Part shown: positions 1 to 6,817 of the stretch, in pieces | Numbering within the stretch: the stretch's first letter is position 1 | Layout: each line of letters opens with the position of its first letter | DNA from: Gammaproteobacteria bacterium | Lineage (GTDB): Bacteria > Pseudomonadota > Gammaproteobacteria > PS1 > Pseudothioglobaceae | Length of the DNA: 9,086 nt | Direction of reading: 5' to 3' | NCBI GenBank assembly: GCA_003489145.1 | Contig: DNJI01000118.1 | Location: forward strand, 1 to 9,086 | The notes under the pieces: generated by a model | Told to the model about the DNA's origin: nothing | The model's database searches: none | Seen by the model: only the letters and a program-made list of their open reading frames with translations | Made by a program: the position numbers and the translations under genes

Positions 1-2265
1 TTCATCAATACGATTAACAAACTCTGGCCTAAAGTGTTCACTAACAAGTTTGATTAACTCTGCATTCATGTCCTTTCCTGGGTTTTCTTGGATTAGGTGA
101 GAACCTAAATTCGAGGTCATTACAATCACCGTATTTTTAAAGTCAACCGTGCGACCTTGACCATCAGTTAAGCGACCATCATCTAAAACTTGCAGAAGTA
201 CGTTAAATACATCTGGATGGGCTTTTTCGATTTCATCTAGCAGGATGATTGAATATGGCTTGCGTCGTACTGCTTCAGTTAATACACCACCTTGTTCGTA
301 GCCTACATAACCCGGAGGTGCGCCAATCAAACGAGAAACAGAATGCTTCTCCATGAATTCACTCATATCGACACGCACTATTGCTTGTTCGGTATCAAAT
401 AAGAAATCTGCCAAGGCTTTAGTTAGTTCGGTTTTACCCACACCGGTAGGGCCCATAAATAGGAAGGAACCATCAGGGCGATTAGGATCGCTCAAGCCTG
501 CACGTGAACGACGTACTGCATCAGAAATTACCTTAACGGCTTTGTCTTGACCAACCAAGCGCTTGTGGATAATACTTTCCATTTGTAAAAGTTTGTCTTT
601 TTCACCTTCCATCATCTTGTCCACAGGAATGCCAGTCCATCTTGCGACAATATGGGCGATTTCATCTTCGGTAACTTTGTTTCTAAGCAGGGTCATTTCT
701 TCGACATCTGCACTTTCTGCTTGTGTTATTTTTTCTTCCAATGTTGGAATAATGCCGTATTGAAGTTCACTCATTTTGGCAAGATCATTGTTTCGATGTG
801 CTGTTTCTAAATCAGTTTTAGCTTGCTCTAATTCTTCTTTTAAATGTTGTGCACCTTGAACCACCAGCTTTTCTTTTTTCCATATTTCTTCCAAATCTGC
901 ATATTCTTTTTCTTGCGATTTAATGGTCTCTTTAAGATCTTTAAGGCGCTCTTTTGAAGCCTTATCTTTTTCCTTTTTTAGCGCCATGCGCTCAATTTTC
1001 AGCTGCACTAATTTACGATCAAGCTTATCCATTGATTCGGGTTTCGAGTCAATTTCCATACGAATTTGTGAAGCCGCTTCATCAATCAGATCAATGGCTT
1101 TATCAGGCAGTTGTCTATCAGTAATGTAGCGAGTGGAATAGGTAACTGCTGCAATAATGGCTGGATCGGTGATTTCTACACCATGATGCACCTCGTATTT
1201 TTCTTTAAGTCCACGCAAAATAGCAATGGTATCTTCTTGTGTTGGCTCATCGACCAATACTTTTTGAAAGCGGCGCTCGAGTGCAGAGTCTTTTTCGATA
1301 TATTCACGATATTCGTCTAAGGTGGTCGCACCCATACAGTGAAGATCTCCGCGAGCCAATGCTGGCTTAAGCATATTTCCAGCATCCATTGCACCATCAC
1401 CTTTGCCCGCGCCAACCATAGTATGAAGCTCGTCAATAAACAGTATTACTTGGCCTTGTTCGGCTTCAAGTTCTTTAAGTACCGCTTTTAAGCGTTCTTC
1501 AAATTCACCACGGTATTTAGCACCCGCTACCAATGAAGCCATATCGAGTGATAGTAATCGCTTGCCTTTAACGCCTTCAGGTACTTCATTGTTAATAATG
1601 CGTTGCGCCAAACCCTCGGCAATGGCGGTTTTTCCCACACCGGGCTCACCAATGAGTACTGGATTGTTCTTGGTTCGGCGTTGCAGCACTTGAATGGCAC
1701 GACGGATTTCACCATCACGACCAATGACAGGATCAAGCTTGCCATCAATTGCCATTTGGGTTAAATCAGTTGTGTATTTGTCTAAAGCATCTCTTTGTGT
1801 TTCTGCATTTTGATCGTTCACAGTTTCACCTCCTCTTAGGTTTTCAATCATGGTTGTAAGTTGTATTTCATTCACGCCATGCTTTTTTAATAGTTGGGTT
1901 GTTGCATCATTGCCTTTGATAATAGCCAATAAAAATAACTCGGTAGTGAGATAGCTATCTCCTCGATCGATAGCTAATTTATCGGTTTGATTCAATAGAC
2001 GTAATAAATTTTGTGAAATATTAATATCACCCGTTGGATTGTCCAACGAAGCCAATTGATTCACTTGTGTCTCAATATCAGATTTTAATTTGGCGAAGTC
2101 TGTCGAGCATTGAGATAAAAGGCTACTGACTGTGCTAGATGAATCACCGACCATTGCGCTGAGCACGTGCAAGGCTTCAATCACACTGTGATTAAAGCCA
2201 TTGGCAAGTGATTGTGCATGAGCTAAATCCTGCTGAAATTGAGCCGTTAATTTATTAATATCCAT
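1..2265 (-). CDS. clpB: ATP-dependent disaggregase ClpB (Hsp104 family), C-terminus cut by window edge
   Basis: ClpB is a cytoplasmic hexameric AAA+ chaperone that, with DnaK/DnaJ/GrpE, threads aggregated proteins through its pore. The reading frame is open for all 755 visible codons with no frameshift. In order it shows the N domain (about 1-145), AAA-1 with Walker A GEPGVGKT (206-213, K212), pore loop KYRGEFEERL and Walker B IDELH (E279), arginine fingers in ALERRF, the charged coiled-coil M domain (about 410-525), then AAA-2 with GPTGVGKT (K611), pore loop GYVGY and Walker B E678. K212, E279, K611 and E678 fall at the E. coli ClpB residue numbers. E. coli ClpB has 857 residues, so about 100 C-terminal residues lie outside. 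The ATG at 2265 has only a weak Shine-Dalgarno, but its product aligns with the family N-terminus. It has its own heat-shock promoter and stands alone, divergent from trmL. Confidence 0.98.
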   Translation of the reverse strand, partial: MDINKLTAQFQQDLAHAQSLANGFNHSVIEALHVLSAMVGDSSSTVSSLLSQCSTDFAKLKSDIETQVNQLASLDNPTGDINISQNLLRLLNQTDKLAIDRGDSYLTTELFLLAIIKGNDATTQLLKKHGVNEIQLTTMIENLRGGETVNDQNAETQRDALDKYTTDLTQMAIDGKLDPVIGRDGEIRRAIQVLQRRTKNNPVLIGEPGVGKTAIAEGLAQRIINNEVPEGVKGKRLLSLDMASLVAGAKYRGEFEERLKAVLKELEAEQGQVILFIDELHTMVGAGKGDGAMDAGNMLKPALARGDLHCMGATTLDEYREYIEKDSALERRFQKVLVDEPTQEDTIAILRGLKEKYEVHHGVEITDPAIIAAVTYSTRYITDRQLPDKAIDLIDEAASQIRMEIDSKPESMDKLDRKLVQLKIERMALKKEKDKASKERLKDLKETIKSQEKEYADLEEIWKKEKLVVQGAQHLKEELEQAKTDLETAHRNNDLAKMSELQYGIIPTLEEKITQAESADVEEMTLLRNKVTEDEIAHIVARWTGIPVDKMMEGEKDKLLQMESIIHKRLVGQDKAVKVISDAVRRSRAGLSDPNRPDGSFLFMGPTGVGKTELTKALADFLFDTEQAIVRVDMSEFMEKHSVSRLIGAPPGYVGYEQGGVLTEAVRRKPYSIILLDEIEKAHPDVFNVLLQVLDDGRLTDGQGRTVDFKNTVIVMTSNLGSHLIQENPGKDMNAELIKLVSEHFRPEFVNRIDE
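1819..1838 (-). promoter_or_regulatory. Internal ribosome binding site and GTG start for N-terminally truncated ClpB
   Basis: Inside clpB, the minus strand reads AGGAGGTGA, a near-ideal Shine-Dalgarno (core AGGAGGT at 1834-1828), ending a few bases before a GTG codon at 1821-1819. That GTG is codon 149 (GGET-V-NDQ). E. coli ClpB is known to start a second, shorter isoform lacking the N domain at its valine 149 GTG codon, so position and codon both match. The match to the 16S rRNA tail is much stronger than that ahead of the full-length ATG at 2265. That the short form is made in this organism is inferred. Confidence 0.78.
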
Positions 2266-2305
2266 GTATTATCTTGATGTTTTATTGTTAAGTTGCTTAC
2301 TATCT

Positions 2306-2330
2306 ATGGGATGATATGACGATATTCAAG
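2306..2330 (-). promoter_or_regulatory. Sigma-32 (RpoH) heat-shock promoter of clpB
   Basis: On the minus strand a -35 element CCTTGAAT (TTGAAT at 2329-2324) is followed, after 13 bases, by the -10 element CCCATAGAT starting at 2310. This resembles the RpoH consensus (CTTGAAA, then CCCCAT-T), and the TTGAAx-N13-CCCAT spacing equals that of the E. coli groE promoter. Transcription would start roughly 30 bases ahead of the clpB ATG. Heat-shock control of clpB by sigma-32 is established in gammaproteobacteria. The site fills most of the 82-base gap between clpB and trmL. Confidence 0.82.
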
Positions 2331-2347
2331 GTCGTAAATAAAATATT

Positions 2348-2800
2348 ATGTTAAATTTAGTATTGTTTGAACCAGAGATTCCTAACAACACCGGCAGTTT
2401 GATTCGTCTAAGTGCCAACATGGGCGCGAGTCTGCATTTAATTAAACCCTTTGGTTTTGAAATTACAGACAAACGCCTGAGACGAGCGGGGCTTGACTAT
2501 AAGGAGTTAGCACAAGTCTATGAGTATGAAAATTTTGAAGATTATTTGGCTACGGCCAAACCAGATCGATTGTTTGCAGTGAGCTCTAAAGTATCTACTG
2601 GCTATGCTGACGTTAATTATCAAAGTGGTGATTCATTTTTATTTGGCCCTGAAACACGAGGCTTACCACAAGAAATTTTGGATCAATATCCAGGCATTAC
2701 TTTACCAATGCAAGCAGGTTCACGTAGTTTGAATTTGTCGAATTGCGTTTCAATTGTGGCTTATGAAGCTTGGCGTCAGCTTAGTTTTGTTACATTATAA
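2348..2800 (+). CDS. trmL: tRNA (cytidine/uridine-34 2'-O)-methyltransferase TrmL
   Basis: TrmL (formerly YibK) is a small cytoplasmic SPOUT-class methyltransferase that uses S-adenosylmethionine to methylate the 2'-O of the wobble nucleotide of leucine tRNAs. The 150-residue product (E. coli 157) carries the family motifs in order: PEIPNNTGSLIRLSAN (10-24), DKRLRRAGLDY (41-51), LFGPETRGLP (98-107) and the C-terminal knot segment RSLNLSNCVSIVAYEAWRQ (126-144), which bind the cofactor and build the trefoil knot. The sequence has TrmL family features throughout, so confusion with other SPOUT enzymes such as TrmH or TrmJ is unlikely. The ATG at 2348 starts exactly where the family does (MLNLVLFEPE). 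No good Shine-Dalgarno precedes it; an AAGG lies about 16 bases away. The gene is monocistronic here, divergent from clpB, and its last 25 bases overlap the end of fmt on the other strand. Confidence 0.96.
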   Translation: MLNLVLFEPEIPNNTGSLIRLSANMGASLHLIKPFGFEITDKRLRRAGLDYKELAQVYEYENFEDYLATAKPDRLFAVSSKVSTGYADVNYQSGDSFLFGPETRGLPQEILDQYPGITLPMQAGSRSLNLSNCVSIVAYEAWRQLSFVTL

Positions 2801-3720
2801 GCATTAGTAAAGTCTTTAATATTGGCTATTTTCTTGCCGGCTAATTGAACTTTCTCTAAGCTCAATACGCCATCACCAGTTGCTACATGGCAAACACCTT
2901 TGGTGCATTTAATTACTTCACCTGGCTTTTCGTCATAGGCAAGACCTACGACGGTGGCTGATAAAATACGTAATACTTTGCCTTCAAATTTGTCACTTTG
3001 TGCATGCGTTTGAGCGATAGGGTAAGGGTTAAACGCCCTAATTTGTTGGTTGATTTGGACGGCACTCTGCGACCAATCAATCCAAGCTTCATCTTTGCTG
3101 AGTTTTTTGGCATAGGTGATACCGGCTTCATCTTGAACAGTAGGTGTGAGTCGTTCAAGATTTTCAAGTGCCTCGATAATACCTTGTGCACCAAGAATGG
3201 CTAATTTATCATGTAGAGATTGCGCTGTGTCGGACTCGGTAATGGCACAAGTTTTTTCTAGCAGAATATCACCGGTATCTAGCCCTTCATTCATTTGCAT
3301 GATACCTATACCGGTTTGTGTATCACCTGCTAAGATTGCGCGTTGAATAGGGGCCGCACCACGCCAACGTGGTAATAGTGATGCATGAATATTGAGACAG
3401 CCATATTTGGGTGTTTCTAATACAGTTTTAGGTAAGAGTTGTCCGTAGGCCACCACCACCATGATATCTGCATTAAGGCTGGCTAGAATTTGTTGTTCGG
3501 CTTCATCTTTTAAGCTTTCAGGTTGAAAAATAGCCAGATTGTATTCTAGTGCTTTTTCTTTTACTGGGCAAGCGCTCAGAACACGACCACGACCTTTCGG
3601 GCGATCCGGCTGACAGTAAACACCTTTAATGTCGTGCCCTGTATTAATGAGTGATTCTAGAACACCAACAGAAAAATCAGGCGTGCCTGCAAATATAATA
3701 CGCATACTTTTAGAATGCAT
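2776..3720 (-). CDS. fmt: Methionyl-tRNA formyltransferase Fmt
   Basis: Fmt transfers a formyl group from 10-formyltetrahydrofolate to Met-tRNA of the initiator type in the cytoplasm, making fMet-tRNA for translation initiation. The 314-residue product (E. coli 315) has an N-terminal Rossmann formyltransferase domain with RIIFAGTPDFS (7-17), QPDRPKGRG (37-45), the catalytic triad N110, H112 and D148 in CLNIHASLLPRWRGAAPIQ and GLDTGD, and the linker YAKKLSKDEAWIDW leading to the C-terminal tRNA-binding OB domain with VATGDGVLSLEKVQLAGKK. The ATG at 3720 (MHSKSMRII) is preferred over the internal Met6 because it matches the length of the E. coli N-terminus and forms a TAATG overlap with the argH stop, implying translational coupling. 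The usual partner def is not adjacent. The 3' end overlaps trmL by 25 bases. Confidence 0.97.
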   Translation of the reverse strand: MHSKSMRIIFAGTPDFSVGVLESLINTGHDIKGVYCQPDRPKGRGRVLSACPVKEKALEYNLAIFQPESLKDEAEQQILASLNADIMVVVAYGQLLPKTVLETPKYGCLNIHASLLPRWRGAAPIQRAILAGDTQTGIGIMQMNEGLDTGDILLEKTCAITESDTAQSLHDKLAILGAQGIIEALENLERLTPTVQDEAGITYAKKLSKDEAWIDWSQSAVQINQQIRAFNPYPIAQTHAQSDKFEGKVLRILSATVVGLAYDEKPGEVIKCTKGVCHVATGDGVLSLEKVQLAGKKIANIKDFTNAYNVTKLS

Positions 3721-5105
3721 TACTTTAGAGATTTTCGAGCAGTTTTTATCGCAGCCTTAACTTGATTGGGTGCAGTTGCACCTAAATGATCACGCGCACA
3801 AAGTGAACCCTCTAAAGAGAGTATATCGAACACATCGTTTTCAATGCGATCATCAAAGGCTTGCAATTCTTCCAGGCTTAACTCGCTAAGATCTTTTTGG
3901 TGTTCAATGCCATAAGACACAGACTGTCCAACCACTTCATGTGCATCACGGAAGGGTAAGCCTTTCTTGACCAAATAGTCTGCCAGATCAGTCGCTGTGG
4001 TATAACCTTTTTTAGTTGAGTTATACATATTATCACGCTTGGTTTCAATGGTTGGCACCATGTCAGCGAACACACGTAAACAAGCCTTAAGCGTATCAAC
4101 GGTGTCAAACAGCGGCTCTTTGTCTTCTTGGTTGTCTTTATTGTAGGCGAGTGGCTGTGACTTCATGATGGTTAATAATGAAGTCAGGTTGCCATACACA
4201 CGGCCGGTTTTTCCACGGACTAATTCTGGCACATCAGGATTTTTCTTCTGTGGCATAATCGATGAACCTGTACAGAAGCTATCTGGTAGTTCGATAAAAT
4301 CAAACTGTGCACTTGACCAAAGAATGAGCTCTTCAGAAAAACGAGACAAGTGCATCATAATAACGCTTGCCGCAGACAAGAACTCAATGGCAAAATCTCG
4401 ATCACTAACCCCATCAAGCGAGTTGGTACAAATACGCTCAAAACCTAGTAGTTCTGCTGTACGTTCGCGATTAATTGGATAAGTGGTGCCTGCTAATGCG
4501 GCACTTCCTAATGGCATTGAATTCATACGTTTACGACAATCAACTAGACGTTCAGCATCACGTGATAGCATTTCAAAATAGGCCATCATATGGTGCCCAA
4601 AACTGACGGGTTGGGCGGCTTGTAAATGAGTAAAGCCAGGCAAAATAGTGCCTGCTTCTTTTTCAGATAAATCAAGTAGTGCTAATTGTAAGCGCTTAAT
4701 TTCTACACTGATTGCATCCACTTGATCACGTAGATACAAACGAATATCAGTGGCTACTTGATCATTGCGTGAACGACCTGTGTGTAGTTTTTTACCAGCA
4801 TCACCACAAATAGCAGTCAGACGAGATTCGATATTCATGTGCACATCTTCTAGTGCAACTGACCATTCGAATTCTCCTGCATTAATTTCATCTGAAATTT
4901 GATTAAGACCCTCAATGATTTGGTCTTTTTCATCCGAGGTAAGTATGCCAACTTCGCTAAGCATAATTGCATGTGCAACTGAACCCTGAATGTCATACGG
5001 CGCAAGGATTTTATCAAAAAATACTGAGGCGCCGAAAATTTTCACGAACTCATCAGTCGGCTCGTTAAAGCGTCCACCCCAAGATTGATTAGTTTTTTTA
5101 GTCAT
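3720..5105 (-). CDS. argH: Argininosuccinate lyase ArgH
   Basis: ArgH catalyses the last step of arginine synthesis, splitting argininosuccinate into arginine and fumarate; it is a cytoplasmic homotetramer of the fumarase/aspartase superfamily. The 461-residue product (E. coli 457) shows the N-terminal WGGRF (9-13), KKLHTGRSRNDQVATD (105-120), the first catalytic loop PGFTHLQAAQPVSFGH with H160, SLDGVSDRDFAIEFLSAA (229-246), the superfamily signature GSSIMPQKKNPD (280-291) whose serine is the catalytic base, and PLAYNKDNQEDKEPLFD. All key residues are present. The start ATG at 5105 overlaps the stop of the upstream thioredoxin-like gene (ATGA), and the stop overlaps the fmt start (TAATG), so three genes form one coupled unit. 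ArgH lying divergent to hemC is an arrangement also known from pseudomonads. Confidence 0.98.
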   Translation of the reverse strand: MTKKTNQSWGGRFNEPTDEFVKIFGASVFFDKILAPYDIQGSVAHAIMLSEVGILTSDEKDQIIEGLNQISDEINAGEFEWSVALEDVHMNIESRLTAICGDAGKKLHTGRSRNDQVATDIRLYLRDQVDAISVEIKRLQLALLDLSEKEAGTILPGFTHLQAAQPVSFGHHMMAYFEMLSRDAERLVDCRKRMNSMPLGSAALAGTTYPINRERTAELLGFERICTNSLDGVSDRDFAIEFLSAASVIMMHLSRFSEELILWSSAQFDFIELPDSFCTGSSIMPQKKNPDVPELVRGKTGRVYGNLTSLLTIMKSQPLAYNKDNQEDKEPLFDTVDTLKACLRVFADMVPTIETKRDNMYNSTKKGYTTATDLADYLVKKGLPFRDAHEVVGQSVSYGIEHQKDLSELSLEELQAFDDRIENDVFDILSLEGSLCARDHLGATAPNQVKAAIKTARKSLK

Positions 5106-5581
5106 AGTTCAGCACTCATTCGTTTATGTAATTTTTTAGTTGATTTTTCAATCGCCTCATCTAGATCTGTCCAATAATACTCTTCACTAGGTACGCCTAC
5201 AATTTTACCCAGAATTGAGCCATAATTATCCACCAGCATCACAGTTGGAAAAAAATTAACGGCACGCTTAAAAGCGAATTCATTGTGTGAAACTTCTTCA
5301 TTATAAAAATTATTGATTTCGTCAAAGCTTTGCGCATCAATATGACGGATGATAATTTTTTTGTTATATTCACCCATTGTTGCCATTGGGCTCAAAACTT
5401 CTTCTTTGATTATTTTGCAATATCCACAGTCAGGGATGGAAAACATTATTAAAATAGGTATCTTTTGTTTCCAAACTTTTTGAGCATCCATTAAAAAGTC
5501 TTTTGCAACTGGCAGGGTGAGCTCTTCAGCTATACTGACGTTTGAAAACAAGAGTAAAAAAAGTAAACTGTATCGAATCAT
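5102..5581 (-). CDS. Exported thioredoxin-fold protein with CGYC active site
   Basis: The 159-residue product begins with a typical signal peptide: a short basic start (MIRY), a hydrophobic core LLFLLLF and a likely cleavage after SIA at residue 18, before EELTLP. The mature part is a single thioredoxin-like domain: IPILIMFSIPDCGYC with redox cysteines C52 and C55 in a CxxC, and FFPTVMLVDNYG containing the expected cis-proline P112. It probably acts in the periplasm as a thiol-disulfide reductase or oxidase; the partner (cytochrome c maturation, Dsb-type folding or a sulfur-oxidation SoxW-like role) cannot be told from sequence. It is shorter than DsbA and lacks the helical insertion. The ATG at 5581 has a TAGGA Shine-Dalgarno only about 3 bases away. 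Its stop overlaps the argH start by 4 bases, so it heads the argH-fmt operon despite no evident functional link. Confidence 0.88.
   Translation of the reverse strand: MIRYSLLFLLLFSNVSIAEELTLPVAKDFLMDAQKVWKQKIPILIMFSIPDCGYCKIIKEEVLSPMATMGEYNKKIIIRHIDAQSFDEINNFYNEEVSHNEFAFKRAVNFFPTVMLVDNYGSILGKIVGVPSEEYYWTDLDEAIEKSTKKLHKRMSAEL
5542..5569 (+). promoter_or_regulatory. Possible sigma-70 promoter for the hemC operon
   Basis: TTGAAA (5542-5547) and TAAACT (5564-5569) are separated by 16 bases and would start transcription about 27 bases before the hemC ATG. The -35 matches five of six consensus bases, the -10 four. The site lies inside the start of the opposite-strand thioredoxin-like gene, which is expected because the gap between the two genes is only 22 bases. 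In AT-rich DNA such matches arise by chance, so this is a candidate only. Confidence 0.33.
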
Positions 5582-5603
5582 TTATCCTATTTTAATACAA
5601 AGC

Positions 5604-6518
5604 ATGAATAAAACTTTAAAAATTGCAACACGTAAAAGTCCATTAGCCTTATGGCAAGCTGAACATGTTAAAGCCAGGTTAGAATACCATCACCCCGGTT
5701 TGAAGGTTGAGTTAGTTAAGATGACCACCAAAGGTGATCAAATACTCAATTCCCCATTGTCTAAAATTGGCGGTAAAGGCCTGTTTATTAAAGAGCTTGA
5801 AGTCGGAATGATGGAGGGTGTTGCAGATATAGCTGTACATTCAATGAAAGATGTGCCCTACGAAATCCCACCAGGATTTGAACTCGGTGCAATACTTAAA
5901 CGCGAGAATCCATTTGATGCGTTTGTTTCTAATCATTATGAAAGTATTGATGATTTACCTCAAGGCGCCAAGGTCGGTACTTGCTCTATGCGTCGTATTG
6001 TGCAGCTCAAAGCCCTTCGACCTGATTTAGAAATATTGGATCTACGTGGTAACGTAAATACGCGATTGCAAAAACTCGATGACGGTGAATATGATGCGAT
6101 TATTTTGGCTTGTGCTGGCTTGATTCGTTTAAAGTTTGAAGATCGTATTAAACAACAAATTTCAGCTGAGCAATCATTGCCAGCGGTTGGTCAAGGTGCA
6201 GTTGGTATTGAAATTCGTGAAAATGATCAAGAAATTCTAGATTTAATCGCCCCTTTAATTGACACTGAGACCTCTTATAGAATTACCTGTGAACGCGCTA
6301 TGAATGCCCGCCTTGAAGGTGGGTGTTCAGTGCCTATTGCCGGATATTCTACCATTGAAGATGACCAAATCACGCTAACAGGCTTGGTGGGTAATGTAGA
6401 TACGGGTGTTATTTTAAAAGAACAGGTTAGTGGATCCATTGATGAGTCAGAGCAGCTGGGTACGGTGTTAGCTGACAAGTTGATTTCATTAGGTGCTAAG
6501 GATATTTTAAAAGGATAG
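5604..6518 (+). CDS. hemC: Porphobilinogen deaminase (hydroxymethylbilane synthase) HemC
   Basis: HemC polymerises four porphobilinogen units into hydroxymethylbilane, the linear precursor of haem, sirohaem and related tetrapyrroles, in the cytoplasm. The product has 304 residues (E. coli 313) with LKIATRKSPLALWQAEHV (5-22), GGKGLFIKELE (57-67), HSMKDVP containing the catalytic aspartate D83, a substrate-binding arginine pair in VGTCSMRR (R130, R131), LDLRGNVNTRLQKL (146-158), LPAVGQGA (192-199), and EGGCSVPIAG with C241, which anchors the dipyrromethane cofactor. C128 stands where E. coli has serine. The frame stays open upstream to 5517, but ATG 5604 (MNKTLKIATRKS) matches the family start and avoids overlap with the divergent gene. 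The Shine-Dalgarno (CAAAG) is poor. HemC heads a four-gene run with gaps of 2, 6 and 8 bases; hemD, its usual neighbour, is absent. Confidence 0.97.
   Translation: MNKTLKIATRKSPLALWQAEHVKARLEYHHPGLKVELVKMTTKGDQILNSPLSKIGGKGLFIKELEVGMMEGVADIAVHSMKDVPYEIPPGFELGAILKRENPFDAFVSNHYESIDDLPQGAKVGTCSMRRIVQLKALRPDLEILDLRGNVNTRLQKLDDGEYDAIILACAGLIRLKFEDRIKQQISAEQSLPAVGQGAVGIEIRENDQEILDLIAPLIDTETSYRITCERAMNARLEGGCSVPIAGYSTIEDDQITLTGLVGNVDTGVILKEQVSGSIDESEQLGTVLADKLISLGAKDILKG
6510..6515 (+). promoter_or_regulatory. Ribosome binding site deciding the dehydratase start
   Basis: AAAGGA within the last codons of hemC sits 5 bases before ATG 6521 but only 2 bases before the in-frame GTG at 6518. The spacing favours ATG 6521 as the start of the next gene. 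The site lies inside hemC, so translation of the two genes is probably linked. Confidence 0.6.
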
Positions 6519-6520
6519 TG

Positions 6521-6811
6521 ATGCCAACACCCATTGATCAACAGACTTTAGAACAATTACAAGATTGGACAATCCTTGATGAAAAACTACATCGAGTTTT
6601 TATCTTAGATAATTTTGTTCAAGCTTTTGGTTTTATGACACAAGTTGCCATTGTGGCTGAAAAAATGAATCATCATCCTGAATGGTCTAACGTTTATAAA
6701 ACCGTTAGGGTTGATTTGACCACCCATAGCGAAGGCTGTATAACCCAATTGGATGCTGAATTAGCAGCGAAGATGGATGATATTTTCCACAAAATGAATC
6801 ATAAAGGATAG
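6521..6811 (+). CDS. phhB: Pterin-4-alpha-carbinolamine dehydratase (PCD/DCoH family)
   Basis: This family dehydrates 4a-hydroxytetrahydrobiopterin-type carbinolamines, regenerating the pterin cofactor after aromatic amino acid hydroxylation; in bacteria lacking such a hydroxylase, members have been linked to molybdopterin metabolism. The 96-residue product is full length, a single alpha/beta domain, with EKMNHHPEWSNVYKTVRVDL (47-66) and TTHSEGCIT (67-75), giving the expected catalytic histidines H51, H52 and H69. C73 stands where the family usually has glycine. The start at ATG 6521 is chosen from the ribosome binding site spacing; GTG 6518 would add one residue and overlap the hemC stop. 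No phenylalanine hydroxylase gene is adjacent, so the substrate pathway cannot be decided. The gene lies 2 bases after hemC and 6 before the next gene, inside one apparent operon. The symbol follows common usage. Confidence 0.93.
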   Translation: MPTPIDQQTLEQLQDWTILDEKLHRVFILDNFVQAFGFMTQVAIVAEKMNHHPEWSNVYKTVRVDLTTHSEGCITQLDAELAAKMDDIFHKMNHKG

Positions 6812-6817
6812 TTAAAT

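Noticed and set aside
353..1320. Several 65-70 codon plus-strand frames opposite clpB
   Set aside because: All are antisense to intact, conserved clpB sequence and carry no recognisable protein features.
2293..2320. Possible sigma-70 promoter for trmL (TTGCTT, 16 bases, TATGAC)
   Set aside because: Matches only three and four of six consensus bases, which is too weak in AT-rich DNA to annotate.
2779..2802. GCTTA / TAAGC inverted repeat at the trmL stop
   Set aside because: A 5-bp AT-rich stem with a 14-base loop is too weak to be a terminator.
4158..4186. Perfect 9-bp inverted repeat (TGACTTCAT / ATGAAGTCA, 11-base loop) within argH
   Set aside because: It encodes the conserved segment before PLAYNKD, and one such repeat is about what chance gives in 9 kb, so coding constraint explains it.
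4165..4482. 105-codon plus-strand open frame opposite argH
   Set aside because: It lies wholly antisense to a strongly conserved enzyme, has no domain features and looks like a shadow of argH codon use.
5517..5603. Upstream in-frame extension of hemC by 29 codons
   Set aside because: It would overlap the divergent thioredoxin-like gene, and the family N-terminus aligns with MNKTLKIATRKS at 5604.
5592..5620. Possible promoter for the thioredoxin-like operon (TTTAAA, 17 bases, TATTAA on the minus strand)
   Set aside because: Transcription would start within the Shine-Dalgarno, only a few bases before the ATG, which makes it implausible.
6307..6323. Hairpin CCCGCCT-TGA-AGGTGGG in hemC
   Set aside because: It falls on the conserved codons around the cofactor cysteine with no T-run, deep inside the gene; best explained by coding.
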